Source of the DNA: Isoetes taiwanensis | Lineage: Eukaryota; Streptophyta; Lycopodiopsida; Isoetales; Isoetaceae | Assembly (NCBI GenBank): GCA_021234155.1 | Contig: JAJEKV010000006.1 | Span: 122,001 to 186,000, forward strand | Direction of reading: 5' to 3' | Length of the DNA stretch: 64,000 bases | Shown here: one piece after another, positions 44,405-56,004 of the stretch | Numbering within the stretch: position 1 is the first letter of the stretch | Layout: each line of letters starts with the position of its first letter | Program-made: the position numbers and the translations under genes | Notes under the pieces: model-generated | The model's database searches: none | What the model saw: only the letters and a program-made list of their open reading frames with translations | Told to the model about the DNA's origin: nothing

Positions 44405-45885
44405 TTTGAGGCTAGACGATGTGCAACATTTGACATTGTTAATGGTTTTTGGAAAAGAACAATGGAGTAAAATGATAGAGGAGGTTGGATTCCTTGAGCT
44501 CAAAGGGGATAAAGGTTTTATATGTTGCAACAATTGGATAGAGAAGGGTAGAGCTTATGCAAGACATGACAAGTGTTATGTGGATTATAAGACACGCTCT
44601 CCCCAGCTATGTGTAGAGTAAACTGCACTGACAATGCAATCTCTGATCATAACCCTTAGGTAATTTCATGCCAAGAATGTAGAAAAAAGTGCCAAAATAT
44701 TTTTTTAAGTTGAATACTAGGTATTTGAAAAGGCCTGCTTCCACTGCCAAAAGCGAAGAAATTTGGCAACTGGCATTCATTAAAGATTCAAGCATGAAGG
44801 CCTTAATGGCAACACTAGCAGACCTTAAGCAATTTGACAAATTGTGTGGTAGAGCAAAAGTATAGAAGGAGTGGGCAGTGTTGGACAAATTATACAGCTA
44901 GTTGGCAACTCTCAGAGCAGCAGGCCCCACTGATGGTGTAGAAGAGAAAAAATTACTAGATGAGATTAAAAGCTCGGGGGAGACTAAGCCTGCCAGAACA
45001 GAAGCAAGGCAAGTTAAGATGACTTAGACAAGCAGACAAATGCTCTAAGATCTTCTTTAAGGGTGTGAAACAAAATAGATGGTCAATGGCATTATCTTGT
45101 ATTACACTTGATGACGGGTCAATATTAAAAAATGGTGACAGTCTACATAAGTTCCTTCATGATCACTTTCAAAAGTTTCTTTGGAGAGAAAAGAATGTCG
45201 TTCCTTCATGATCACTTTGAAGAGTTAGCAATTTCCAAGGTGTCCCCTTGGAGCAATATCAGATGTTGAGTATATCAAATGAGCAATATCAGATGTTGAG
45301 TCGACCACTACCTTTAGACGATTTGCTTCAAGCAACCATCGCTCTGGACAAGGAGAAGTCTCCATGGGATTCCAATAGAAAATTTTCAAGTTTATTGAAA
45401 ATCGATTAAAGTTGATGTACTCTCAGCCTATACAAATTTTCAACAAGCCAACCGTTTGGATCCTAAGCTGAATACATGTTGTTTTACTTTGAATTCGAAG
45501 GGTAAAAATCCATGTACTATCAATGGCTGGAGATCCATTGCATTGCTTTCAACATTCTATAAAATAATAGCAAAGTGAATGGCAGAAAAAATGAAGCCTC
45601 TTTGGCAGAAATCATCACCCCCATTCAATCAGGATTCTTTCCTGGAAGGAACATTCTGCACAATGTAGCAACTGCGTTTGAGGGTATTGAGCAAAACACA
45701 GGTCAAAAAGTGGCATACATTAAATTGGATGTCACAATAGATATGACACTATCAGGTGGACTTTTTTTTTATACAAAATGATGTTAAACTTGGGATGCAA
45801 AGAATTTTTTTATTGGAAGTGTTAAAAAATTACTTCACTCTGCATGTGCCTCTGTCTTACCCTCCCTCCTCCCCTTTTGAAGGAA
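44402..45885 (+). pseudogene. L1-type LINE ORF2, end of endonuclease and reverse transcriptase, broken
   Basis: RLDDVQHLTLLMVFGKEQWS then MIEEVGFLELKGDKGF and RAYARHDKCYVD complete the endonuclease fold begun at 40957. Farther on come WRSIALLSTFYKIIAK and SGFFPGRNILHNVATAFEGI, then GQKVAYIKLD (RT fingers and palm up to the first catalytic Asp region, 45575-45740). NLGCKEFFIGSVKKLLHSAC follows near 45785-45845. Many stops and shifts are present. The sequence ends near 45885 without zf-RVT, so the 3' part is lost. Confidence 0.75.
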
Positions 45886-46561
45886 AGGACATGTTTTTAT
45901 ATTACTCATAAGACGGATACATCATGTTTAAGGATGAACTCATCAAAATGGCCAACTTTAGAACCAACATGCACAAAAATAACAATGTTGGCTATCAGTC
46001 TTTAGACTGTACACTATTCACATGTAGAAGAGTTGGACAAAGAGTCTTGTTTTTGCAATCGATCCACACAAACAGATTGTCACCCCTATAGCAGTCACAC
46101 ACTTGAGCCAAATGCTAAATTATCTGCAGGATACACCACAGATACTGAATGTCAGCTATTGAATGTCAACTACATCAAGTAAGATAAATAAGTCTGGGTC
46201 CAACTCGTCTTTGTCATCCTCTATGACTATCAAGTCTGTAGCAACTGGATTCGTCTGCCAGGCAATGTCAACCCAATCCGGTGGAAAAGGAAAAACTAGA
46301 GAGGGAGAGTATCTCGAGAAGAGGATCATGGCTTCCCCTTAAGCATCATGTTTGGCCTTATGATGATAGTACATATCTTGAAAAAAAATAGAAACTGGCC
46401 TTCAATGAATAATCTACCATAAGAAAAGATAAACTTGTCTAGCATCAGTGCTTGGTAGATGTTCAAGAAGCCAGACTTCATGTTCAATAGATCTCAGGTA
46501 ATATGGGGAGTCAATAGCCATGAGTCTTCATGCATGAAAATTTCTATAGGAGCAGCACAGA
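45886..46561. other. junction region between two LINEs, nothing definite
   Basis: Probably the 3' UTR of the minus-strand LINE at 46562-49563, but no clear poly(A) or tail boundary is visible. Confidence 0.4.
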
Positions 46562-49500
46562 TCAAAAGGTCCTCCAAATGAGGTTTAATTCAGCTTCAAC
46601 ATCAACATAATCAGCATTTCTGAAGGCCACAAAATGATCATTAGTTAGTAGCATATCATGACAGACAAAACCATTAAGAAGGCCTTCAAAAGACCCTATG
46701 GCAGGCCAGCCTTTATCAGCTTTATCCTGCATTTTATTCTTGTGAGCCATAGCTATTTTGGACAATTCTATCTGGAAAGAGACCTTAATCCAGATGACCT
46801 CAACATTTATACATGAGTATTTGATCCTGTTCCTGTGCTTCCAAAGGACCCAATAGGCAGCTTGATAGATAGAGTTAAAATACTTATTAGATCCCTTGAG
46901 AATATCCATGGGATTAGCCCAGTTGCCAATAATGTAATCTCTACGTTTCATATAGTTGTCCAACCATCTCCAAAACTCCCTAATTTTGGAACAATTGAAA
47001 ATATGAAAGACAATTTTCCCCCTTGGTTGTAGAGCTTAGGATGATAATCTGGATCTTTGCATCTCTCGTGCATGATTTTATTTGCAGGAATAGCTTGTAA
47101 ACATCTCAGATAAAGGCCTGCATTTTAGGCTGGACATATGTTTTCCAAACTTGCTGGAGAATGGAAGTGAAGTGCTGCTTAGAGACTTGCCAATTGAGAG
47201 GATAGGCAAGGTGTTTCTTTTATGTAATCATACTATATCCTAAGGCAAATTTGTATTGAGTTGAGTTTTTAATAGTCCAACTTGGATTCCAAAAGGGGAC
47301 ACACTCATCTTGATTAAGAATAACTCCCATGATTGCCATTCAGGATATGAGCAATGTCTTCCCATTTCTTCCACCATGTCTCAGTTTCCAGATGTTGCAG
47401 CTGTGTAATTCCAACAGACTGCCACTTTTTCCAGATTTGAGGGTGTTTGAAAACCCAGTAGACTTCATTCTCGGGGGCAAAAGTTGGGGATCAGAAAGGA
47501 GAGGAGGCACTATCAAAGTTGAGCTCTTTATGCTCGAAATGTTCAGCTACTTCATTCCGTGCTGTAAGCACATTCCTCATTATAGGAGAGGTATTAAGGG
47601 CCGCCTTGAATGGGTAGTAGGCTGAATCTGGAAGATAGTGTGCATATTTCCTTATGCCAAGGGGCCATAGCTGGGGGGCTTCATACATTGATGACTCTTC
47701 AAATGTATTTGGCTTCAAAAGCCAAACTTTGCAAGTGCAAGGATTTGAATCCTAGCTGCCCCTCTTTCTTAGAATGGGTAATTTCGTCCTAGTTGACATA
47801 GTGCATACCAGACTATCAAAAATCTCTTGAGACATTTTTCGATGGCTTTAAGGGAACTCTTATTAGCAATCAAGACAGAGGAGAAATAAATATAAGTACT
47901 GTCTAATACAAAGTTAGCTATGATGGCTTTCCTAGCAAAGGACAAATTGACATAAATGAAGTTCAAGTTATTTTTTATTCTAGATACAATAGAGCTCCAA
48001 AGATCCTTATTGTTTAGACTGACAGCTAAAGGCAGCAGCCCTAGCAAGACTATGGCATGGTGAGGGGGATTGATCTGAATACCTCTTGTATTTAGATATG
48101 TGTTCGGATTGTCCCACAAAATGCTGCACTTGGCTGGATTTAATTGGACGCCAGAGATTCTACCAAATTGTTCAATGCAATCTAAAATGCATCAACGCAT
48201 GTTTGAGAACTTTGCGGCAGCAGGTATCATCTGCACATTGCAGAATGATAAGCTATTCATCAGACCCTTGCATAGTCAGGCCTTGCAACAGTTTGGAGTA
48301 AAAGAACAATTTTAATGAGATCTCACTAAGTAGGGGGCCAAAGGACACCCTCGTCTAACCCCCCTTCTAATAGGAAAAAAACTTGTAGGGGTGCCATTAA
48401 TTAGCAGGCTGGAAGAGGCTAGGGTATTCAAGGCCATGATTTTCTTAATTAAGTCGGGATGAATACCAATGTGGTTGAGGGATTTCTCCACGAAATCCCA
48501 TCTTATCAGAGTCATAAGCATGCCTGAAATCTAGCTTCAGAAGCAGACAACTCTATTTCTGCTATATATGTATCTACCAAAGAGGAAAGCAAATTGACAT
48601 CGATTGATGTTCTCATGTAGGTGAAGCCAAATACATGAACCAAAACTTTGGCTAGAATTTTGTAACTCTCCACAAAGAAGCTTAGGATGCTTGACTTTGG
48701 GCATAGGGGCTATCATACCAGAATCGAAAGCAGGATGGAGAAAGCTTGCATTCCAGGCTCCTTTGTGAAAAAATTCATGAAATCATGTTTCATGAAGCAC
48801 CAAAAAGTGATGAAGAATTTTGGGTGAAAGCCATCTTGGCCCGGGCTTTTTCGCCTTTCTATTTTTTTAAGAATGAAGAGCACCTCCTGCTCATCAGGGC
48901 TTTCAAAGTGACCACCTTCCATTATCTTAGAAGCAGGGATTTTCATAAGGTCAGCTGTTGGTTCTTTGAAGAGGTTTGAAAATTGAGTTAGAAATTCTGA
49001 CTTAATTTCTTCTTCTGTATCAATGATCTGATCATCTGCATTTGGATGGAGGCTATCGAGTTATTAAGGATCCTACTTTTTGCCACCTGAAGAAGTAGCT
49101 TGGGCTACCATTGTCCATTTGGTTGTATTGCTTGATTTTGGCTCTAAGGGCCATACCCCTAGCCTCTCTTTCTTCTATGGATTTGATTAATTGTCAAGGA
49201 CAACGCCCCGAGTCAAGAGGGGAGAACTAATGCTCATGCAAACACCTTTTAACTGGTTCAGGTAGTCATTCTTCTCCTTGAGTAAAAGTCGGTGTCTCTT
49301 TTTCTCCTCTTAATATAATTTTTGCAATTCGTAAGCTTGTTATTGAAGGTCAACATATCCCAATACTCCCTTTCTGCCCTTGATTTTATAACCCAACTTA
49401 AGGTCCATTGGGCAGTGTCATTAAAGTCCCCAGATAAGAACCAATCTATGGTGTCACTTTGACTAGCCATCCAGATTCTAATGTCCTTCCATATGGGACC

Positions 49501-49563
49501 TCTTTCTCCTGGCTCAGTGGGAGCATAAACGTTAATGATTCCCATGACTATTCTTTCTCTCAT
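46562..49563 (-). pseudogene. L1-type LINE ORF2 on the minus strand: endonuclease, reverse transcriptase, zf-RVT region
   Basis: Right to left: NVYAPTEPGERGPIWKDIRI and FLSGDFND (endonuclease, 49563-49258); KKIERRKSPGQDGFHPKFFI (RT, 48946-48713); NGTPTSFFPIRRGVRRGCPL (RT palm, 48521-48312); a thumb-like stretch at 48119-47769; and AAYWVLWKHRNRIKY (terminal region, 46963-46562). The order and 3-kb span fit one nearly full ORF2. The catalytic YADD-type segment between 48310 and 48120 is not intact, and several frameshifts and stops are present. The endonuclease N-terminus is cut off where another LINE tail begins at about 49573. Confidence 0.8.
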
Positions 49564-49572
49564 GATAGATGC

Positions 49573-49737
49573 CTGTACAGTTTGACAACAGTCTTATTCT
49601 TGTCACGGTTTGTCCCCCAAAAACACTTCGGGGCAAGGTTTTTTTTTTCACTCAAACAGTAATATGTTTGCTGCGCCTACTTTTTGGGTCCCGTAGGTCG
49701 ATTGGTCTCCATAGACGATAAAAATCCTATTCTATTA
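49573..49737 (+). mobile_element. LINE 3' end fragment, microsatellite-tailed family
   Basis: CTGTACAGTTTGACAACA through CACGGTTTGTCCCCCAAAAA, CTTCGGGGC, CAGTAATATG, GGTCCCGTAGGTCGATTGG and GACGATAAAAA match 40061-40240. It ends with a CTATT-type tail. Confidence 0.75.
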
Positions 49738-49749
49738 TTTGCTCTGAGC

Positions 49750-49782
49750 TGCCTTTCTCGACTTGCGAGTTGAGAAAGGCAC
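49750..49782. repeat. short perfect-stem inverted repeat
   Basis: TGCCTTTCTCGACT and AGTTGAGAAAGGCA pair as a 14-bp stem (one mismatch) with a TGCG loop. Function unknown; it may be a terminator-like hairpin by chance. Confidence 0.5.
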
Positions 49783-51317
49783 TCAGCCTGCATTTTATGC
49801 CACACCTATTGCAATATTCAGGCGTATCTTCCAACATAACAAGATCGAATATAACTTATATAAATGATCTTTGAGGATTCCATTTCGCATAAATTCTAAT
49901 ATAATAGCCATCATATCCAAGGTATTATAGCATCCAAGAATGTTAGACAAGATTTCTATGCGTGAGCTTGCCCAGTGTTTCAAGCTCTTTGAAGAACCAG
50001 TGTTTCCTTAGCCATAATGCCTTTATACACATATTATAACTTAAAGCACCAACTCAATTTGTGTCTCTTGAGCAACCATAATATTGCACAAATATTAATG
50101 GCATGATCAACCATTAGAAGGAAACAATACAATAATAAAATGTATCTACAATTTCTCTAAAGTCACTAACCTCTTCAGTAACATAACTAGCAGTAGGGCA
50201 GGCTTGGGGCAAACGTCCTGGTGTTTTTACCTTTCTTTAAAACATGGATTGGAATCTCACCTTAAGATCTACAAGGACCTTCAACATCATTGAAAGTAGA
50301 AATGAGGAAGGAAAGAGGAAACAACAGCGTCGAAATCTTGTAAACTCAAAACTAGAGTTGTTAATGAGCTTCTCCTTGAGACTTATAATCACATCTGACT
50401 TCATGTTTCCATACCTTGCAACCATTATCTTCTATATGCGTGTTTCAATCGTTGCAAATCATTGACATATAGAAGCAAAAGCAACACTTCAAACTCCATC
50501 GTAGGATGTTCAGGAACACAAGCAGCAACATGTTCAATTCTTAATTAGGAGGAACACGCCCTTAGTACCTTCTTGCTTTTAAAGTTCGCATAGCTAACTT
50601 TACCTGAAAACAAGAAAATCATGCACATCGAATGCAATTCCTCAAACCCAAACTTCATAGTTCCAATTCTCTATTCTAACATAGATGCAATATTTGCTAA
50701 ATTTTGTGCACTTGTGACATCACAATCCATAGTTTGTATCCATTTTGTAACTTCAAAGAATAGGATCCAACAATACCTCCAAGATTGCGAGAAATTGAGG
50801 CTTCCTATTTCCACCTGGATTGCACATAACATACAAACTTCAACACATATTTCAAATCATGGCACTCAGAGAGCATATAGTAAGCTCAGGAATGCAAGCA
50901 ATAAACAAAGAGCTACTTATGGACATGGCTCCTCTGCTTGTCCATTCTTGGAATAACTGAGATTTGTCGGCTGGTAGGTAATATTGTGCCGTAAATTGAA
51001 GCGGGATCAATATTCTCTATCTGATCTTCTTAGTAATATTTCCTCCTCGGAACTTGCATGGGAAACACATAAAGACATTAGTGGAACATCTGTTCTTTTT
51101 TTGGATGTTGAGATATCCAAACAATCTCCTGAAACAATGTCTTTAGCAGTAAGATAATATACAACTTCACTTTTGCCACACATTTCAATGTGTGTTAGGT
51201 TAGGATAAGATGAATTTTATAGAAATGAAGACAACAACCAAAGAGTTACATACAAATGTTTCTTCCATTATCTTTGCTGATTTTCACCCTTGCTGATTTC
51301 CATTATTTTTGCAAATG
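49783..51317. other. intergenic, nothing recognised
   Basis: AT-rich. A frame at 50621-50956 shows no domain. Confidence 0.45.
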
Positions 51318-51362
51318 GAAGGAAGGAAGGTTCTTTTATCGTTCGCGGAGGCCAAATGGTAG
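51318..51362 (-). mobile_element. LINE 3' terminus fragment with TTCC tail (minus strand)
   Basis: GGAAGGAAGGAAGG then TTCTTTTATCGTTCGCGGAG and GCCAAATGG is the reverse complement of the family 3' end (CC-ATTTGGCCTCCGCG, AACGATAAAA, TTCC repeats). Only about 45 bp are left. Confidence 0.55.
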
Positions 51363-52212
51363 CATTGAACCCTCATTCATAACAAGACAGATCATGAGTA
51401 CCTTTTTGGCTCTCTCAAGAAATAATGTACTCATTTATAGCGCAAAATTTAAATGCTCTGATGATTTTTGCAGCTCTCAAGCCTGCTTCAAGAATCTGCA
51501 GGCCAAATCATACTGTTGAAGCAATGCTCTTCCCTTTTCAAATAAGCTCTTTAAGTGTTGAGAATTGAGATAAGTGGCTTTGTTGAAGTCTCTTAAGGCA
51601 GATTCACCACGTTTGAGCGTGTGCTTCATCAGGTACTGATATGCCTGATTTATGTTCTATTTGGATGTTGTCATACATACCATGAGTCATGCAACTTCTG
51701 TATAATTTCAGTCATTCATGTTATTTGTGTGCTCTCCGAAATAAGATTCATTTCGGAAGACATCTGCTCTTTAGATTGTCTTGTAAACTTTGGTTTCGAT
51801 GTGGAGAAATTTTCTGTGCTTAATATTTATTATTAGCTATCAGAGCAAAGCAGTAAATAATTTTCTACACTTAAAAGGATGAAGAAGTCGAGTATGCTCC
51901 TGTAGTAATTCTCTTAATGTGCTGAAGCATTGTACTTTTCTTCCTATATATAAATACAAAAAATTTCATTCTTTCTCAAAAAAAAAGGGGGGGGGGAGAG
52001 GGGCAGATTCAAATTTTCCTTGTTGAAGGTACTTCTGATCTAGTGCTAGGCCAAGAGCAAGGCGCTGTCTTTTCCAACTAAGGCCGAAAAACAATGGGCA
52101 TTGACATCCAAATATCTTATCAATTGAATATCTTCCTGGAGATAGTGCTTGATAAGAAAGCTCATAAAAGGAAATTTTGTGCTAAATCAGTTTAGCATAT
52201 AAGATATTTGTC
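51363..52212. other. intergenic with an A-rich/G-rich tract
   Basis: An AAAAAAAAA-GGGGGGGGGG tract at about 51979-51998 may be the tail of a short retroelement. Nothing else is supported. Confidence 0.4.
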
Positions 52213-52517
52213 GTCTTGGATATACAGATTTATAAGATAAGAACTGCATGCAACCCAAGTACTTCATGCTATAGTATCTGGGGCTAGCAATTTGCAGTAC
52301 ATATGAACTAAGGTATTTCCCGAAACAAAATCAGATTGTAGCTTAATCATGACAACCCGTTCTTGAATATTATGTCATATTATGGCGTCTTGGATAAAAA
52401 GATTTATAAGATAAGAACTGCATGCAAACCCAAGTACTCCATGCTATAGTATCTGGGGCTGGTAATTTGCAGTACATATCAACTAAGGTGTTTCCCGAGA
52501 CAAAATCATATTGCAGC
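52213..52517 (+). repeat. two-copy tandem duplication, period about 174 bp
   Basis: Copies at 52213-52342 and 52387-52517 share GTCTTGGATA, GATTTATAAGATAAGAACTG, CATGCTATAGTATCTGGGGC and CAATTTGCAGTACATAT-type words, with about 10 single-base differences. Confidence 0.75.
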
Positions 52518-52660
52518 AAGTGCTAACCCTTAATCAGAATATCCTTCTTGCAGCTGCCAATCCTTGAACATTTTAAAGCATTATTTTCGCTTGATATGAT
52601 GTGAATCACAGTTCTTAAAGATGCTGTTTTCAGAAATATACCTATAACAATAAGGGGTTA

Positions 52661-53788
52661 TAGCATGGTTGAACCGAAACAATGAAACTCAACGAAACGG
52701 AAAACAGAACGAAAATGGAGGTTTTTATGCACAACAACATGTGGAACAATTTTTTTTTTTTAATAGTCTCTCTCTGTTTGCTTATTGGCGGCCTTTTTTT
52801 AATCGTCTCTCCTTTTTGCTTATTGGCGGCCAGATTTTCTCCCAGCTTCCTATCTACATTTATTGCTTGCCGCTCCTTAAATTGGAGAGACAGTGTAAAT
52901 ATAGCTGCATGCATGAAGACTCCACAACATTTGCTCCATTTCCTCCCGAGCTATTTAGTCTTCAAAGGGCTTCCGCTTCATCAGTATTCAATATTTAGCA
53001 ATGGTGAGGATTGTGCTACAGGCCCATGCGAATGAAACTGGAGTGCATATTCACTAATACAAAACAAGCAGCGGAATAGGTTAGCTCTGAATCAACTTGA
53101 GCGTCTTATATACTGTAGAGAAAGTCTAAGGCTGCTAGATAAGTTCAAGAAATTGTTATGTGTAAATCAAGTCAATGTTGATCACGTTAATATCACTAAA
53201 ACTCCTACTGATAAGCTTCCAGTAATCAGACCAACAGAAAGAGATATCTATGTTCTCTTGCATAATGAAATGGTAGAGGCTGACCTGCCCCGAACTAGAT
53301 CACAGTCATGGGCATGTATTTCTAAGATGGCTTCTTCATCTACTGCTACACTTTATGCAGATCCAGATGACACAGAAGAAGAAGACCTAGAAGATAGTAT
53401 TGATGAGCTTTTTGAGATACAAGAAGCTGAAGACTATGAAACTGAAGTGGAAGATGTATGAATGTCGGATAAAGATGATGATGATGAAGAATCTGATTTA
53501 GATGGATAAGAGTGGTCTGGTCCGTCTAGAGATGAACTTTTGTATCTTTAATTTATAAGTATGTATGTTGCCATAAATTATGAAATGAATGCTATAAACG
53601 GTTTTGCCTTGTTATGTACATGAGCAAGATCAGCTCCTATTTGATCCTATAACTAACCTCTATAGGATGCCTACGTTGTTAGTAGTTTAGTTTTGTTTCG
53701 GAAGCTGCTTCTATACCAGTTCCATTTCGTTGTTTGTTCCATTTCATCGCAGAGGTATAGCAACACGTTTCGGTGCAACCATGGGCTA
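52661..53788 (+). mobile_element. hAT-type element with terminal inverted repeats, internally deleted
   Basis: It starts TAGCATGGTTGAACCGAAAC at 52661. The reverse complement of its end at 53788 starts TAGCCCATGGTTGCACCGAA. Several CGAAAC/GTTTCG words follow inside both ends. It encodes only the C-terminal end of a hAT transposase. The expected 8-bp target duplication is not evident (GGGGTTAT versus CAGAATAT), so the boundaries may have decayed. Confidence 0.65.
53042..53461 (+). pseudogene. hAT transposase C-terminal fragment
   Basis: The open frame reads RNRLALNQLERLIYCRESLR then LLDKFKKL, the conserved end of the hAT dimerisation region (RNRL...E...VY...NLRLL). A linker follows, then an acidic tail (DPDDTEEEDLEDSIDELFEI), ending in a stop at 53459-53461; a second acidic stretch follows. 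The RNase-H-like catalytic core and BED finger are missing, so it cannot act alone. Upstream of about 53040 the frame is closed. Confidence 0.7.
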
Positions 53789-56004
53789 CAGAATATCATA
53801 TGTGGTTAACACACATTTATAACAAACACCCAAACCTGAAACCACTTCCTTGTATCATCCTTTGACTTTCAGATGATTGCTACTCATATCATGGTTGTAT
53901 ATTGTTGTTCACATAGAGGATATAGTTCAATTTTCTTATCAACCCTGGAGTTCTCAGAAGTTTTCTGATAGCATCTGTCTCAAGCGCACGATCTGTTGTC
54001 TCAACTGCACAATATTTACACTATCTGCACACATAATATAGGACAATACTTAGAAGGGAATTCCTATCCTAAACCTTGTTTTGCAACCATCTTTGAACGC
54101 CCTTTGCTGACACTCTTCTTAGAGTAGAAAATTCGGGGATCCACTTCAAATAATATGAAAAGAAGACATATCGGATCTATTAAATTGACTTTTAAAAACG
54201 GTTTTCATATAAGTCCAACTTGTTTGATAGAACAAAGGAACAAGTATGAGGTTGCAAGTGTCAGATTGGTCATCTATCGTGTTCTTGAATCAGTTATGCT
54301 TGAATTCATAGTGCTAATTACATAAATGCATGATCTAGAAGCTGACAATTAGCTACATATATATAGGTATATATATAATAAGTACAATAATTAAAAAGCT
54401 TGTTGACTCATCGGAATATGCTAATAAGTAATCGAATCCATCAAGTTGCATGATGCTCCACCACATTCTTAGAAGCTTTTCTGCATAAACTTCCGCTTCT
54501 TATAAATTTATTAACACTCATGCCTTTGATAGGATAAACATTTATTACATAAGCAACATTACGTACCTGGCTTTAACTTGGCCTTTAGAGAAGCAGGTAA
54601 TTCTCTGCAATTTCCTTTGAAAAAATAATAGCCACACAATCATATTCTGTGCATCTGACTTTCTTTCTACTCAATCTTAAAATCCACCAAATAACGATGT
54701 TCAGGGCTTCTTCATGAACTAATGCAAGCAATGAATTAATTGTTTACAGTTTCCTAGAACATCATTTTGGCCATAAGCAGTACCTTCTGAGATCTCTAGT
54801 CAAAGGAAATAAAGTTTAGCAAGCTATAGAATGGCAGCATGCCATCTTTATCCACGTACTACAAGAATTTTGCATATTTAAAGAAACCCTCTATAATAGC
54901 ATACAATCGTCATCTTTTGGAAGCTGGCCATAGTCATAATATAATGTACTCCAGAAATGGCCAGATTTAGTCTTTTCTATGAAGGTGGTAATAGCATGGT
55001 AGATTACCTTACTGGATCGCCTAAGTTTATACCTCAAGCGAATACCCTACTCAAAACTTTTTCCTGAGAAGTAGATAAACAAGAAAAATATAAGACATCA
55101 GACTCATCCAACAACCCTGGGCTATAAGCCTTGAATCCGCCGCTCCAAGCTCCAAAATCGTGCTTCAACAAAGCTCTTAATTATGTTCCTGATTCTCGCA
55201 ACATATTTGAAAGTCTACATGATGAATGGACGATTTTATCACTATTTCCATGGGATAAGGAGGGAAGTGGAGGTGTCTAGATAGAGAAAAAAGAAATGGA
55301 GTTTCAAATCAGAAGGCATTAATGTGGAAGTACCCACACCACCATAGCCGAGCAATATAATTTTCAGGAGATTTTTAAATTTCCTCAACTGTAGGATCTA
55401 AAATTTGAACATCTGATATCTGATGGCAGAAATTATGCCATATCATATTCTAGATGATTTGGCATACATGTGTACATGAAAAATTGCAACAAATGTTGTA
55501 GGGAGGGTTAGGCAACCCTGCTAAATATTTCATAGACTCATTCATCCCCTAGCTATAATTTACAAACTTCAAATCAACATTACAACAATTCATTGAAAAC
55601 AATGGGTCTCCTCTAGGGTGCAGTTTACAATGTTCAAGCTTTGGATCATCTAAATAGAAGTGGATTCATCCACCATAGATACAAGAAAAGTTTAATAGAG
55701 ATCCATCCTGGCCAAGGAGATGGATTGCCAATTTTGGTTAGGCTTGATTTGAAGGAGATCCATTTTGGCAAAACGAAATGGATTGATAAGATAGAGTAGG
55801 CTCAGTTTGCACTACTTATTTCGAGTCGCCTATACATAAGAAATTCATCTCTATGTTTTCTGCAACCTATATGTCCTGCAACAAAAGAATTCGCCATACA
55901 GACATTATGCACAACTTTGCTTTCTTTTAATCGAATTAGTTTGGTAAGAATAGATCAAGAAGTTATAAATTTAAGTTCATAGAGAGAAATCATTTTTTTC
56001 AAAA
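53789..56004. other. intergenic, nothing recognised
   Basis: About 2.2 kb of AT-rich DNA with no supported feature. A dinucleotide-like TATATA stretch lies near 54355-54380. Confidence 0.45.
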
